Shown here piece after piece: positions 7,667-14,325 of a DNA stretch of 32,085 nucleotides. The position numbers and the translations under genes are program-made. A model generated the notes under the pieces. The model was not told where the DNA came from. It searched no databases and saw nothing but the letters and a program-made list of their open reading frames with translations. Source of the DNA: Natrinema versiforme JCM 10478 (GTDB taxonomy: Archaea > Halobacteriota > Halobacteria > Halobacteriales > Natrialbaceae); NCBI RefSeq assembly GCF_000337195.1, contig NZ_AOID01000001.1, forward strand, positions 10,540 to 42,624, read 5' to 3'. Numbering within the stretch: position 1 is the stretch's first letter; each line of letters starts with the position of its first letter.

Positions 7667-8065
7667 ATGAACTCCCATGCTCTCGAGCAAATTCTTCGAC
7701 GAAAGTCGATACCGCGCGGGCAACTCACCCTGCTAAAATATCTCTCTGATCGTGACGAGTGGGTGCCGAGTAGCGAACTCGTTGACCAGATTCGGTGGGG
7801 AAGCGACGACGAATTTAGAGGTGTCGTGGGTGCATTCGGGAAGCGAATCAATGCCACATCGGAAATTACGGGCGAACCGGGTTCGAGCGCGTTCGTCGAG
7901 CGGACACAGATTGACGGCGAAACGCAGTATCGACTGCGGTCAGAAGCACGCAAGGCGATTGGAGACGTAGACGTCCTTCTCGACACCTTCGATCAGCATT
8001 CTCTGGCGGAACTACTCGAGCCGGGAACGGAGATCGAGGCTGAACGGCTTGTGGGTGAGTCGTAA
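7667..8065 (+). CDS. Hypothetical protein, possible winged-helix DNA-binding
   Basis: A 132-residue protein I do not recognise by name. The first 65 residues ('QLTLLKYLSDRDEWVPSSELVDQIRWGSDDEFRGVVGAFGKRI') look like a helix-turn-helix: a helix, a 'WVPSSELVDQIR' turn, then a helix that could read DNA. The segment 'VERTQIDGETQYRLRSEARKAI' resembles a wing returning to a helix. The C-terminal 40 residues are acidic and probably helical. The surrounding sequence is visibly lower in GC than the rest of the window, and the gene sits between two tRNA genes and a hypothetical region, which suggests acquired DNA. Inverted repeats lie directly upstream. A mobile-element regulator or toxin-antitoxin-type regulator are alternatives I cannot separate. 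Confidence 0.72.
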   Translation: MNSHALEQILRRKSIPRGQLTLLKYLSDRDEWVPSSELVDQIRWGSDDEFRGVVGAFGKRINATSEITGEPGSSAFVERTQIDGETQYRLRSEARKAIGDVDVLLDTFDQHSLAELLEPGTEIEAERLVGES

Positions 8066-8100
8066 TCCCTCTCTTCCACTCGACGAAGAACCACTAATCG

Positions 8101-8313
8101 CTACTCGTCCGTGGTTGTATCGATACCGAGCGTTTTGTTCAGTCCACAGAAACACGTCGCCGCGTTGAATCCGAACCCGAGTGCCCCGACGAGAGCAAGC
8201 AGTCCGGTCTTGCGGTTCCCCTTTCGGAGTGTGGTTACTGCTACGAGAGTCAGCACGGCGGCGAGTAGTGTGCGGACGAGTCGGTCACGGCCGCCAACGT
8301 TCTGTTCAACCAT
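8101..8313 (-). CDS. YgaP-like small membrane protein (DUF2892)
   Basis: A 70-residue protein with the DUF2892/YgaP membrane-domain pattern. The N-terminal 'NVGGRDRLVRTLLAA' leads into two hydrophobic helices (about 13-30 and 37-53), and the end 'NAATCFCGLNKTLGIDT' corresponds to the usual 'C..Y...GinT' finish. The family is an inner-membrane hairpin, found alone or fused to rhodanese domains; here there is no rhodanese. The biochemical role is unknown. It converges with the winged-helix gene, 35 bases apart. Confidence 0.85.
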   Translation of the reverse strand: MVEQNVGGRDRLVRTLLAAVLTLVAVTTLRKGNRKTGLLALVGALGFGFNAATCFCGLNKTLGIDTTTDE

Positions 8314-8681
8314 ATCCGAACAGTGGGTCGCCTCGGGCTTGTCTCTTCCCGAGAATCAGAACCCGATCGAGACTTCGATATTGCACCCTTAGATACGGTC
8401 AGGTCTTTGCCGGTGTCTCTCAGTCGAACGCCCAGTCCGCTATTTTCGGTTCCGCAGTCCGTTTGGTACTTTGACTCCCGATCGGACGTCACCACCGCTT
8501 GGACCTATTTTGGCTGTCTCTGTGACTCGAGCGACGACTCTTCGAACACGATCGCCACGACACTGATCCACCGTCAACGGAGTTGCAGGCCCGATGGCTC
8601 CGCCAATAGATTTGCACCATCATTCCTGACAGTTCGGAGCCGGCACCGGGTATATGCGTACACCAGAATTACCCGAAATCG
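8314..8681. other. Lower-GC stretch without a recognisable gene
   Basis: These 368 bases hold no gene I can support. Open frames on both strands have irregular composition (Arg/Ser-rich translations) and no family resemblance. The only signal is GGTATATGCG at 8648-8657, the probable TATA element of the gene starting at 8682. The region may be decayed accessory DNA. Confidence 0.5.
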
Positions 8682-8894
8682 ATGTCCCAAACGCCTGTTG
8701 AGGCAATCGATACGATGTTGGCGAGCGTTCAGGAGGAGATCGACGACTCGGACCTTCGGTTCAAACTCCGAACGTCCCGTCAGTTGCTACGGGTACTCCA
8801 AGAGCGGAAGAAGCTCGAACAAGACGCGCTGGCAGTCGACGAACTCGACGAGTCGACCCGAGAAAACCTCGAGCGGTTGGGGTATCTCGAATAG
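8682..8894 (+). CDS. Small acidic helical protein, unknown function
   Basis: A 70-residue soluble protein made of two or three amphipathic helices ('EAIDTMLASVQEEIDDSDLRFKLRTSRQLLRVLQERKKLEQDAL'), with a 'STRENLERLGYLE' end. There is no catalytic or metal motif. The ATG at 8682 has GGTATATG about 29 nt upstream, so expression as a leaderless mRNA is plausible. The acidic, codon-biased sequence makes it a believable gene despite its size. I do not recognise the family. A small adaptor or antitoxin-like role would be speculation. Confidence 0.65.
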   Translation: MSQTPVEAIDTMLASVQEEIDDSDLRFKLRTSRQLLRVLQERKKLEQDALAVDELDESTRENLERLGYLE

Positions 8895-9022
8895 CGGCCA
8901 GGATGGCGGCTATCGGATCGGACGGACCAGCGCGGTAGTCACTCTCGTGAGGGCTCATCGATGGGCGGGTTCCACAGTGCGACAAGGGTCCGCAACCGCG
9001 GCGATGACCGGTTTGACGGTCG

Positions 9023-9427
9023 CTATCGCAGTTGATACGATTCCTCGTCGTCTAACTCGTCGAGCAGCAGTACCTCGTCTTCCTCGTCCTCGAGTCGGTC
9101 CTGCAGGTCGTTGACGTAGCCCTTGTACTCGTCGAGTTGCTCCCGGAGATGCTCGGCCTCGAGTTCGAGTCGCTCGTGCTCGCGGACGAACTGCTTCGGG
9201 ACTTCGACGGTCGGCGGGAACGAGACGTACTCGCCGTCGTCGCTGGTTCGGGCCTCGAGGTCGTCCTCAGGAACGACTTCGACCTGCCCGTCGTGTTCGA
9301 CGAGTTGGTCGACGTAGTCTCGGAAGACCGCCGACAGCGAGATGTCGCGCTCTTCGGCGATCGCCTGCAGCGCCTCGAACGCGTCCTCGTTGACCCGAAA
9401 CGAGATGGTCTTGTTTTTGTTCCCCAT
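9023..9427 (-). CDS. Ribbon-helix-helix protein with C-terminal coiled coil
   Basis: A 134-residue protein. Residues 4-40 ('KTISFRVNEDAFEALQAIAEERDISLSAVFRDYVDQLVE') are a CopG/Arc-type ribbon-helix-helix: a beta strand that enters the DNA major groove, then two helices forming the dimer. Residues about 80-115 ('REHERLELEAEHLREQLDEYKGYVNDLQDRLEDEED') form a strong coiled coil, and the end is acidic. The ATG at 9427 is preferred to the one at 9463 because GGTTAAGTG (about 9460-9452) is the likely TATA element for it and the RHH strand then begins at residue 4. It is probably a transcriptional regulator; the target is unknown. No toxin gene is adjacent. Confidence 0.85.
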   Translation of the reverse strand: MGNKNKTISFRVNEDAFEALQAIAEERDISLSAVFRDYVDQLVEHDGQVEVVPEDDLEARTSDDGEYVSFPPTVEVPKQFVREHERLELEAEHLREQLDEYKGYVNDLQDRLEDEEDEVLLLDELDDEESYQLR

Positions 9428-9565
9428 CGATACCCCTAGTCGTCGTTCACGACACTTAACCATTTGTCAGACGGCGGGGTCGTTCGGTGAGGCGTGGCCC
9501 GCGACCGAACCGACTCGGCACCCTGACCCGGCAGGCTATCCATCTCGAGGCCCAATCGACGGCTA

Positions 9566-10528
9566 ATGCTGTCCGACAGGCCGGGACTCCACCACGTGAC
9601 GGGGATCGTCGGGGACCCACAGGAGGCGATCGACTTCTACAGCGGCGTCCTCGGTCTGCGACTCGTCACGCAGACGGTCAATTTCGAGGACATCCTGCAA
9701 CATCACCTCTACTTCGGCGACGCAACCGGGACGCCGGGGACGGTCCTCACGCACTTCCCGGACCCGCACGGCGATCCCGGTCGGCCGGGTAAGCCCCAGA
9801 TCGAATCGGTTTCGTTCGTCGTCCCGACCGAGTCGCTCGCGTACTGGGACACCCGACTCGCGGATCACGACGTCGCAGTCGAGGGGCCGCTCGAGCGCTT
9901 CGACGAGCGAGTACTGCGATTCGAGGACCCCGCAGGCACGCGGATCGAACTCGTGGCTGGCCCGCCGGTACCGACCGATATCGAGCCGTGGACCGCCGGC
10001 CCCGTCCCGGCGGACCGCGCACTCTGTGGCCTCCATGGCGTTTCCACGTTGTCGGTCAACCCCTACGCGACCGCTGGGACGCTCGAGACGCTCGGATTCG
10101 ACCACGAGGGGGAGGACGGCGATCGAATCCGGTACCGCGCGTCCGGATCGCGAGCGACCGTCGTGGACGTGCTCGATCGCGACGCCGGATTCGGTCGCGA
10201 AGGGACGGGGACGCTCCACCACGTCGCGGTCCGCGTCGAGCACGAGGACGACCTCCACGAGTGGCGGGAGCTCTTCGACGACCGCGGCTACGACGTCTCC
10301 CGGGTCAAGGACCGGCATTTCTTCCACTCGCTGTACGTCCGCGAGCCGGGCGGGATCCTCTTCGAACTGGCGACCGAGACCGACGGCGTCGCGGCAAGCG
10401 ACGGGGAGAACGAACCCGGCGAGTCGCTCTATCTCCCCGACTGGTTCGAACGAGACCGCGACCTGATCGAAAGTCAGTTGCCGGCGCTGACGGTTCCGAC
10501 GGGCGGCGGTGACGACGACACGCCATGA
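9566..10528 (+). CDS. VOC-family ring-cleaving dioxygenase, MhqO-like
   Basis: A 320-residue protein with two tandem vicinal-oxygen-chelate modules. The first begins 'GLHHVTGIVGDPQEAIDFYSGVLGLRLV' (about 7-115) and the second 'LCGLHGVSTLSV' to 'GGILFELATET' (about 150-275). His residues at the module starts ('LHHV', 'LHGV', 'LHHVAVRV') and the Glu in 'ILFELAT' are the expected Fe(II) ligands of extradiol-type dioxygenases. The C-terminal 'YLPDWFERDRDLIESQLPAL' is typical of the LinE/MhqO branch, which opens hydroquinone-type rings. It overlaps the next gene by ATGA at 10525-10528, so translation is coupled. In Bacillus the MhqO-MhqD pair detoxifies quinones; the same role is inferred here. 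Confidence 0.88.
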   Translation: MLSDRPGLHHVTGIVGDPQEAIDFYSGVLGLRLVTQTVNFEDILQHHLYFGDATGTPGTVLTHFPDPHGDPGRPGKPQIESVSFVVPTESLAYWDTRLADHDVAVEGPLERFDERVLRFEDPAGTRIELVAGPPVPTDIEPWTAGPVPADRALCGLHGVSTLSVNPYATAGTLETLGFDHEGEDGDRIRYRASGSRATVVDVLDRDAGFGREGTGTLHHVAVRVEHEDDLHEWRELFDDRGYDVSRVKDRHFFHSLYVREPGGILFELATETDGVAASDGENEPGESLYLPDWFERDRDLIESQLPALTVPTGGGDDDTP

Positions 10529-11196
10529 CGGACTCGAACCACTCGATGGACGCCGTCTCGGGACCCCACGCCGGCCGCCCGCTGCGCACCGCCGGTGCGC
10601 CCGCCCTCGCCGCGGAGGCCGCGCTCGTCTGTTGTCACGGCCGCGGCGCGACCGCACAGGGGGTTATCAACCTCATGAAACCGGTCTCCCGGCACGGCGT
10701 CGCCGTCCTCGCGCCCCACGCCGAGCGAAGCCGCTGGTATCCGAAGCCGTCGACCGCGCCGCGAGCCGACAACGAACCGTGGCTTACCTCAAGCGTCGAC
10801 TGCGTCGCGGCCGCACTCGAGCAAGCGCGCGCCATCGACGTGCCGCCCGAACGGACCGTCATCACCGGCTTCTCGCAGGGTGCTTGCGTCGCCACGGAGT
10901 TCGTTCGACGCAGCCCGGCCCGCTACGGTGGAGTCGCTATCCTCTCGGGACTGCTCCCCGGCTCGACCGAGGAACTTCGTTCGACTACGATCGACGGCTC
11001 GCTCGAGCGGACGCCGGTCCTCGTCGGCTACGGTGCAGACGATCCCCACGTCGACCGCGAGCGGGTCGCCGAGACGGTCCGCGTCTTCGAGCGAGCGGAC
11101 GCCGCGGTCGACGAGCGGTGCTATCCCGACGTGGGCCACGAGGTCACCGACGACGAGTTCGACGCGATCGGTGCGATGCTCGAGGCCCTGCTCTAG
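10525..11196 (+). CDS. Alpha/beta-hydrolase carboxylesterase, MhqD-like
   Basis: A 223-residue serine hydrolase of the phospholipase/carboxylesterase family (PF02230-type). It has the oxyanion segment 'LVCCHGRGATAQ', nucleophile motif GFSQGA (Ser117), acid 'GADDPHV' (Asp171 or 172) and His204 in 'VGHEV', a complete triad. It is soluble with no signal peptide. The start codon overlaps the stop of the dioxygenase gene (ATGA), so both proteins are made from one message. Pairing of this hydrolase class with an MhqO-type dioxygenase is known from bacterial quinone-resistance operons (MhqNOP, MhqD). No MhqR-type repressor is seen next to it; the RHH gene upstream is divergent and unrelated to MarR. 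Confidence 0.87.
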   Translation: MTDSNHSMDAVSGPHAGRPLRTAGAPALAAEAALVCCHGRGATAQGVINLMKPVSRHGVAVLAPHAERSRWYPKPSTAPRADNEPWLTSSVDCVAAALEQARAIDVPPERTVITGFSQGACVATEFVRRSPARYGGVAILSGLLPGSTEELRSTTIDGSLERTPVLVGYGADDPHVDRERVAETVRVFERADAAVDERCYPDVGHEVTDDEFDAIGAMLEALL

Positions 11197-11256
11197 ATTC
11201 GATATCGCCGTCGCTTACGGTTCGAAAACAAAGAAAACGGCCGGTGGTTCGCGGCC

Positions 11257-11901
11257 TCAGACTGTCGCTTCTGGGTCGCCGCTCTCCTCGACGGTCTCGA
11301 GGCTCTCGAGCGCCTGAATCACGTCGTTGCGGTAGTTGACGACGGGCGAGTCGTAGCGCTCGCGGGCCATCTCGGCGTACTCGTTCGTCGGTGCGGTCGA
11401 GCCGCTCTCGGGCGCTTCCTGTTCGGCTTCCCACTCCTCGACGGCCTCGATGCGGTCGAGCGTTTGCTCGGCGGTCTCGACGACCCAGCGGTCGCGGGTG
11501 GCGTCGTCGACGACCGCGATGGACTCGGGTCGCAGGGAGACGTTGACGGTGCCGTCGTCGGTCTCGTAGGTGCGGGGTTTGCCGACGATGGAGACGTACG
11601 CCGGCGGTTCCGTGTCCCGCAGGACCGAGGCGGCCTCGGGCTGGTACTGGCCGGCGTAGACGAAGAACGTCCCGGTCGGGTCGACGACCCGGCCGCGCCA
11701 GTACTCGCTGTCGTCGCCGACGTCTTCGGTTTCGGTGAGGGTGCCGGCGACGAACACGCGATTCGCGCGGTCGCCGGTCGGGAGCAGCGCGTAGTTGGGC
11801 GCGCGCTCGTCGTCGCTCTCTTTGAAGGTGTACGTCGAATCGTTGAATTCCGATGCGAAGACGCGGCGGGCGACTTCGCGGGTGAGTTCTGACTGGCTCA
11901 T
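11257..11901 (-). CDS. rpap3: RPA-associated protein (COG3390)
   Basis: A 214-residue protein of the archaeal COG3390 family, which is encoded next to single-stranded-DNA-binding RPA genes in haloarchaea. Visible parts are 'TREVARRVFASEFNDSTYTFKESDDERAPNYALLPTGDRANRVFVAGTL', then an OB-like beta region 'YWRGRVVDPTGTFFVYAGQYQPEAASVL' and 'AYVSIVGKPRTY' (about 45-130), then a helical, acidic tail. Its ATG follows the RPA stop codon by a single base (11902), so the two are translated from one transcript. In Haloferax, RPA and this partner have been shown to associate; complex formation here is inferred. The gene symbol follows the Haloferax rpa3/rpap3 naming and is tentative because paralogous pairs exist. 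Confidence 0.85.
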   Translation of the reverse strand: MSQSELTREVARRVFASEFNDSTYTFKESDDERAPNYALLPTGDRANRVFVAGTLTETEDVGDDSEYWRGRVVDPTGTFFVYAGQYQPEAASVLRDTEPPAYVSIVGKPRTYETDDGTVNVSLRPESIAVVDDATRDRWVVETAEQTLDRIEAVEEWEAEQEAPESGSTAPTNEYAEMARERYDSPVVNYRNDVIQALESLETVEESGDPEATV

Positions 11902-11902
11902 T

Positions 11903-12835
11903 TCACATCGACCTCGCTTTGATCAGCAGTTCCTCCGGATCCGCCGGCCCGTCGAGTTCTTCGACGTCGTCTGCCAGCACGTAGCGGCCGAACGTCGGCC
12001 CCTCGATGCGGTAGTAGGTGCCGATGATGTCATCGGCGATTTCGTCGGCGACGACGGTCGTATCGAGCGCGTCCATCGCCATGTCCTTTGCCTCCTCGAG
12101 GCTCAGCCCCGTCAGATCCTCGGTGGCGTCCTTGTCGAAGATGACCTCGTGGGCGTCGATACCGTCGTCGACGACGGCCTTGATGCGGAGGTCGAATTCC
12201 CCGTCGCCCTCGCCGTGTTCGTTACAGCGGCCGTTCTGGAGAACGCGGGTACAGCCCTCTTCGGGACAGCGCTTGATCAGCCCGCTACCGCTTTGCATGT
12301 CGACCAGTGCGCCCTCGATCTCGCTGGTGTCGTTGCCGACTTCGAGGTCCTCGTCGAGTTCCTCGATCACCGTCGTCGAGTTGAGCTTGACCGAGTACCG
12401 GCCCTGATACTCGTCGGTGACGACGTTGCGAAGCTCGTAGACCCCGCCTTCCTCGAGTGCGGGGAGATCGGATTTGGCCCACTTGGTGAACTTGATCGTC
12501 CCGGTCGGGTCGCCCAGCAGGCCGACCTGCGCGACCGAGTCGCTGCGGGGATCCCAGAGTTCGATGACCTTGGCGGTGAGGTCGATCCACTCCTCGGGCT
12601 CGTCGACGTCCTCGACGTTTGCCGCCTCGCTGTCGCCGCTCGAGATGTCCTCGCGCTCTAAGCCGGCCTCCTCGAGGTAGTGGTTGGTGACGCTCCGGCG
12701 CGCCTCGTCCATGGGTACTTTGTATTCGTCGACGAGCGTGGTCAGGCGCTCCTCGACGTCCTCGACGCTCACGTCGTCGAGGTGGTCCGAAAACTGCTCG
12801 TGGATGTCGTCCGCGTGTTGTCGTACGTCGCTCAT
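11903..12835 (-). CDS. rpa3: Replication factor A (single-stranded DNA-binding protein) with zinc finger
   Basis: A 310-residue protein. An N-terminal helical region (1-65) precedes one clear OB fold (about 80-165, 'WIDLTAKVIELWDPRSDSVAQVGLLGDPTGTIKFTKWA'). A zinc finger C-x4-C-x8-C-x2-H follows (Cys190, Cys195, Cys204, His207), then a C-terminal domain ('FDLRIKAVVDDGIDAHEVIFDKDATEDLTGLSLEEAKDMA') that is shared by archaeal RPA41-like proteins. It binds single-stranded DNA in replication and repair. The ATG at 12835 is chosen because GGAGG (12849-12845) lies 9 nt before it and a strong TATA (about 12894-12904) lies further up, giving a 5' leader of roughly 35-40 nt. It is first gene of a two-gene operon. 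Confidence 0.9.
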   Translation of the reverse strand: MSDVRQHADDIHEQFSDHLDDVSVEDVEERLTTLVDEYKVPMDEARRSVTNHYLEEAGLEREDISSGDSEAANVEDVDEPEEWIDLTAKVIELWDPRSDSVAQVGLLGDPTGTIKFTKWAKSDLPALEEGGVYELRNVVTDEYQGRYSVKLNSTTVIEELDEDLEVGNDTSEIEGALVDMQSGSGLIKRCPEEGCTRVLQNGRCNEHGEGDGEFDLRIKAVVDDGIDAHEVIFDKDATEDLTGLSLEEAKDMAMDALDTTVVADEIADDIIGTYYRIEGPTFGRYVLADDVEELDGPADPEELLIKARSM

Positions 12836-12844
12836 TGTGTCTCG

Positions 12845-12926
12845 CCTCCTCTTTGGTTTCACTGGGAGGCATACGTCCGTTCGCGCCCGATAGTATTTAA
12901 ATTACGGGGACCGGAGTGAAAGTGAA
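12845..12926 (-). promoter_or_regulatory. Promoter and ribosome-binding site of the RPA operon
   Basis: On the minus strand the order is TTCACTTTCAC (12926-12916), the TATA element with ATTTAAATA (about 12904-12894), then GGAGG (12849-12845) 9 nt before the ATG. Unlike most genes in this window, the mRNA should have a leader with a Shine-Dalgarno sequence. Confidence 0.6.
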
Positions 12927-13008
12927 CGTCGGCGGAAGAAACCGACAGACGGCGTCGAGGGGCCGATTCAGGACGCTGATCTCGCGGTGCAGTCGTCGCG
13001 ATTTGTTC

Positions 13009-13899
13009 CTACTGCTCGCCGGCCGCGAGCGCCGCCTCGAGCGCGTCGCCGATCGTCTCGGTACCCGCGTCGTCGACGGCGACGAGCGGCGGCCGAACGT
13101 CGTCGCTGGGGATGACCCCGCGCTCGGCCAGTGCGGTCTTGGCCGCCGGGGCGAAGCCGTGGGTCGTACACGCCTCGAAGAGCCGCGAGATTGCATCGCG
13201 TTGTAGTTCCCGCCCGCGCTCGTCGCCGGCTCGCTCGAACGCCTCCCCCATGATCTCGGGAACGACGTTCGACAAGGCGTTGATCCCGCCATCGGCACCC
13301 ATCCGCAGCGCGGGCACCAGCAGGGCGTCGTACCCCTGCAGGCACAGGAATTCCTCGGGCGTCCCCTCGAGCACCGACAGGAAGTACGCGAGGTCGCCGC
13401 TCGAGTCCTTGATCCCGAGTGCCCGCTCGTGGTCCGCGACGGCAGCGACGGTCTCGGGCTCGATTCGCTGGCCCGTACACTGCGGGATGTTGTACAACAG
13501 GAGGGGCAGCGACGCGTCCTCGAGGACGGCCTCGAAGAACTGCTGGTTCCCCTCGGGCGCGTTCGCGGCGGTGAAGTATGGCGCGACGATCGCGGCGGCG
13601 TCGGCACCGGCTTCGGCGGCGCGGTCGATCGCCGCGACCGTGTCGGCGACGCTCGTCGCGGCGGCCCCAGCGACGACCGGCACCTCGGCGTGTTCGACGG
13701 TGGTCTCGAGAACGTGCTGTTGTTCGTCGGCCGTCAGCGACGGGAACTCGCCGGTCGTTCCGCAGGGGAAGACCGCGTCGATACCGCCCTCGTGGAGGTG
13801 CTCGAGCAGGTCGACCAGCGCGTCCTCGTCGATCTCTCCGTCGTCGAACGGTGTCACCAGCGGACAGGTGATCCCTCGAAGCGCATCGCGGATAGCCAT
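13009..13899 (-). CDS. DapA-family class I aldolase (dihydrodipicolinate synthase-like)
   Basis: A 296-residue TIM-barrel aldolase. Hallmarks are 'GITCPLVTPF', 'FPCGTTGEFPSLT' (Thr48-Thr49), Tyr136 in 'LLYNIPQCTG' and the Schiff-base Lys164 in 'GIKDSSGD'. In true dihydrodipicolinate synthases the motif after the Tyr contains an Arg (YN.P.RTG) that holds the pyruvyl/semialdehyde carboxylate. Here that place is Cys141, so DapA activity is doubtful; a keto-acid aldolase such as a 2-keto-3-deoxy sugar-acid aldolase is more likely. No lysine or sugar-acid genes are adjacent. The ATG at 13899 has TTTTGG at about 13928-13922 upstream; the much longer open frame upstream is a shadow of the neighbour. 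Confidence 0.88.
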   Translation of the reverse strand: MAIRDALRGITCPLVTPFDDGEIDEDALVDLLEHLHEGGIDAVFPCGTTGEFPSLTADEQQHVLETTVEHAEVPVVAGAAATSVADTVAAIDRAAEAGADAAAIVAPYFTAANAPEGNQQFFEAVLEDASLPLLLYNIPQCTGQRIEPETVAAVADHERALGIKDSSGDLAYFLSVLEGTPEEFLCLQGYDALLVPALRMGADGGINALSNVVPEIMGEAFERAGDERGRELQRDAISRLFEACTTHGFAPAAKTALAERGVIPSDDVRPPLVAVDDAGTETIGDALEAALAAGEQ

Positions 13900-14012
13900 A
13901 TCCGTGGATTCGGCTATCTGGCCAAAACCGTTGTCATCGTTGTCACCGATTCGGCGGCTCGCGATCGGTCCCGGCCAACAGTATATGTGTCCGGCGGGCG
14001 AACGATGGCGCA

Positions 14013-14324
14013 ATGGCGGATCGGCGTCAACTCGAGCGGTTCCTCCGTTCGACGCTGCAGGAGGCGGGCGAGCAGTTCGAAGCGCTCCGCAGATCGACCG
14101 ACGAGCAACTCGAGGAGGCCCGCGATTCCTACGAAGTCGCGAAGAACGCCCGCGGACTGCCCGCGGACGAGGCGGGTCGGGCGAAGATCGTCTGCCGGCG
14201 CTACGCCGAACAGCGCGCGGCGAAACTCGATGAGGAGTACCGGCCGGCCTGTTACGAGGCGGGCCATCCCGACTGCGAAGGCTGTGCGGAGGATGTCCGC
14301 GCCGGGCGCATCGAGACGTGGTAA
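14013..14324 (+). CDS. Small Cys-containing protein, DUF7091-like
   Basis: A 103-residue protein. A helical N-terminal half ('LERFLRSTLQEAGEQFEALRRSTDEQLEEARDSY') leads into a conserved-looking C-terminal part with 'IVCRRYAEQRA' and 'ACYEAGHPDCEGCAEDVRAGRIETW', which holds four Cys (C-x-n-C-x7-C-x2-C) that might bind a metal. I recall this as the haloarchaeal DUF7091 family; this was not searched. GTATATG at 13981-13987 is about 29 nt upstream. The stop codon is followed after one base by the start of the mannose-1-phosphate guanylyltransferase gene, so the pair is a tight operon. Function is unknown. Confidence 0.82.
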   Translation: MADRRQLERFLRSTLQEAGEQFEALRRSTDEQLEEARDSYEVAKNARGLPADEAGRAKIVCRRYAEQRAAKLDEEYRPACYEAGHPDCEGCAEDVRAGRIETW

Positions 14325-14325
14325 G

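Noticed and set aside
8323-9114. 263-codon plus-strand frame across the lower-GC region
   Set aside because: Its composition is irregular and it crosses the well supported 8682-8894 gene in another frame.
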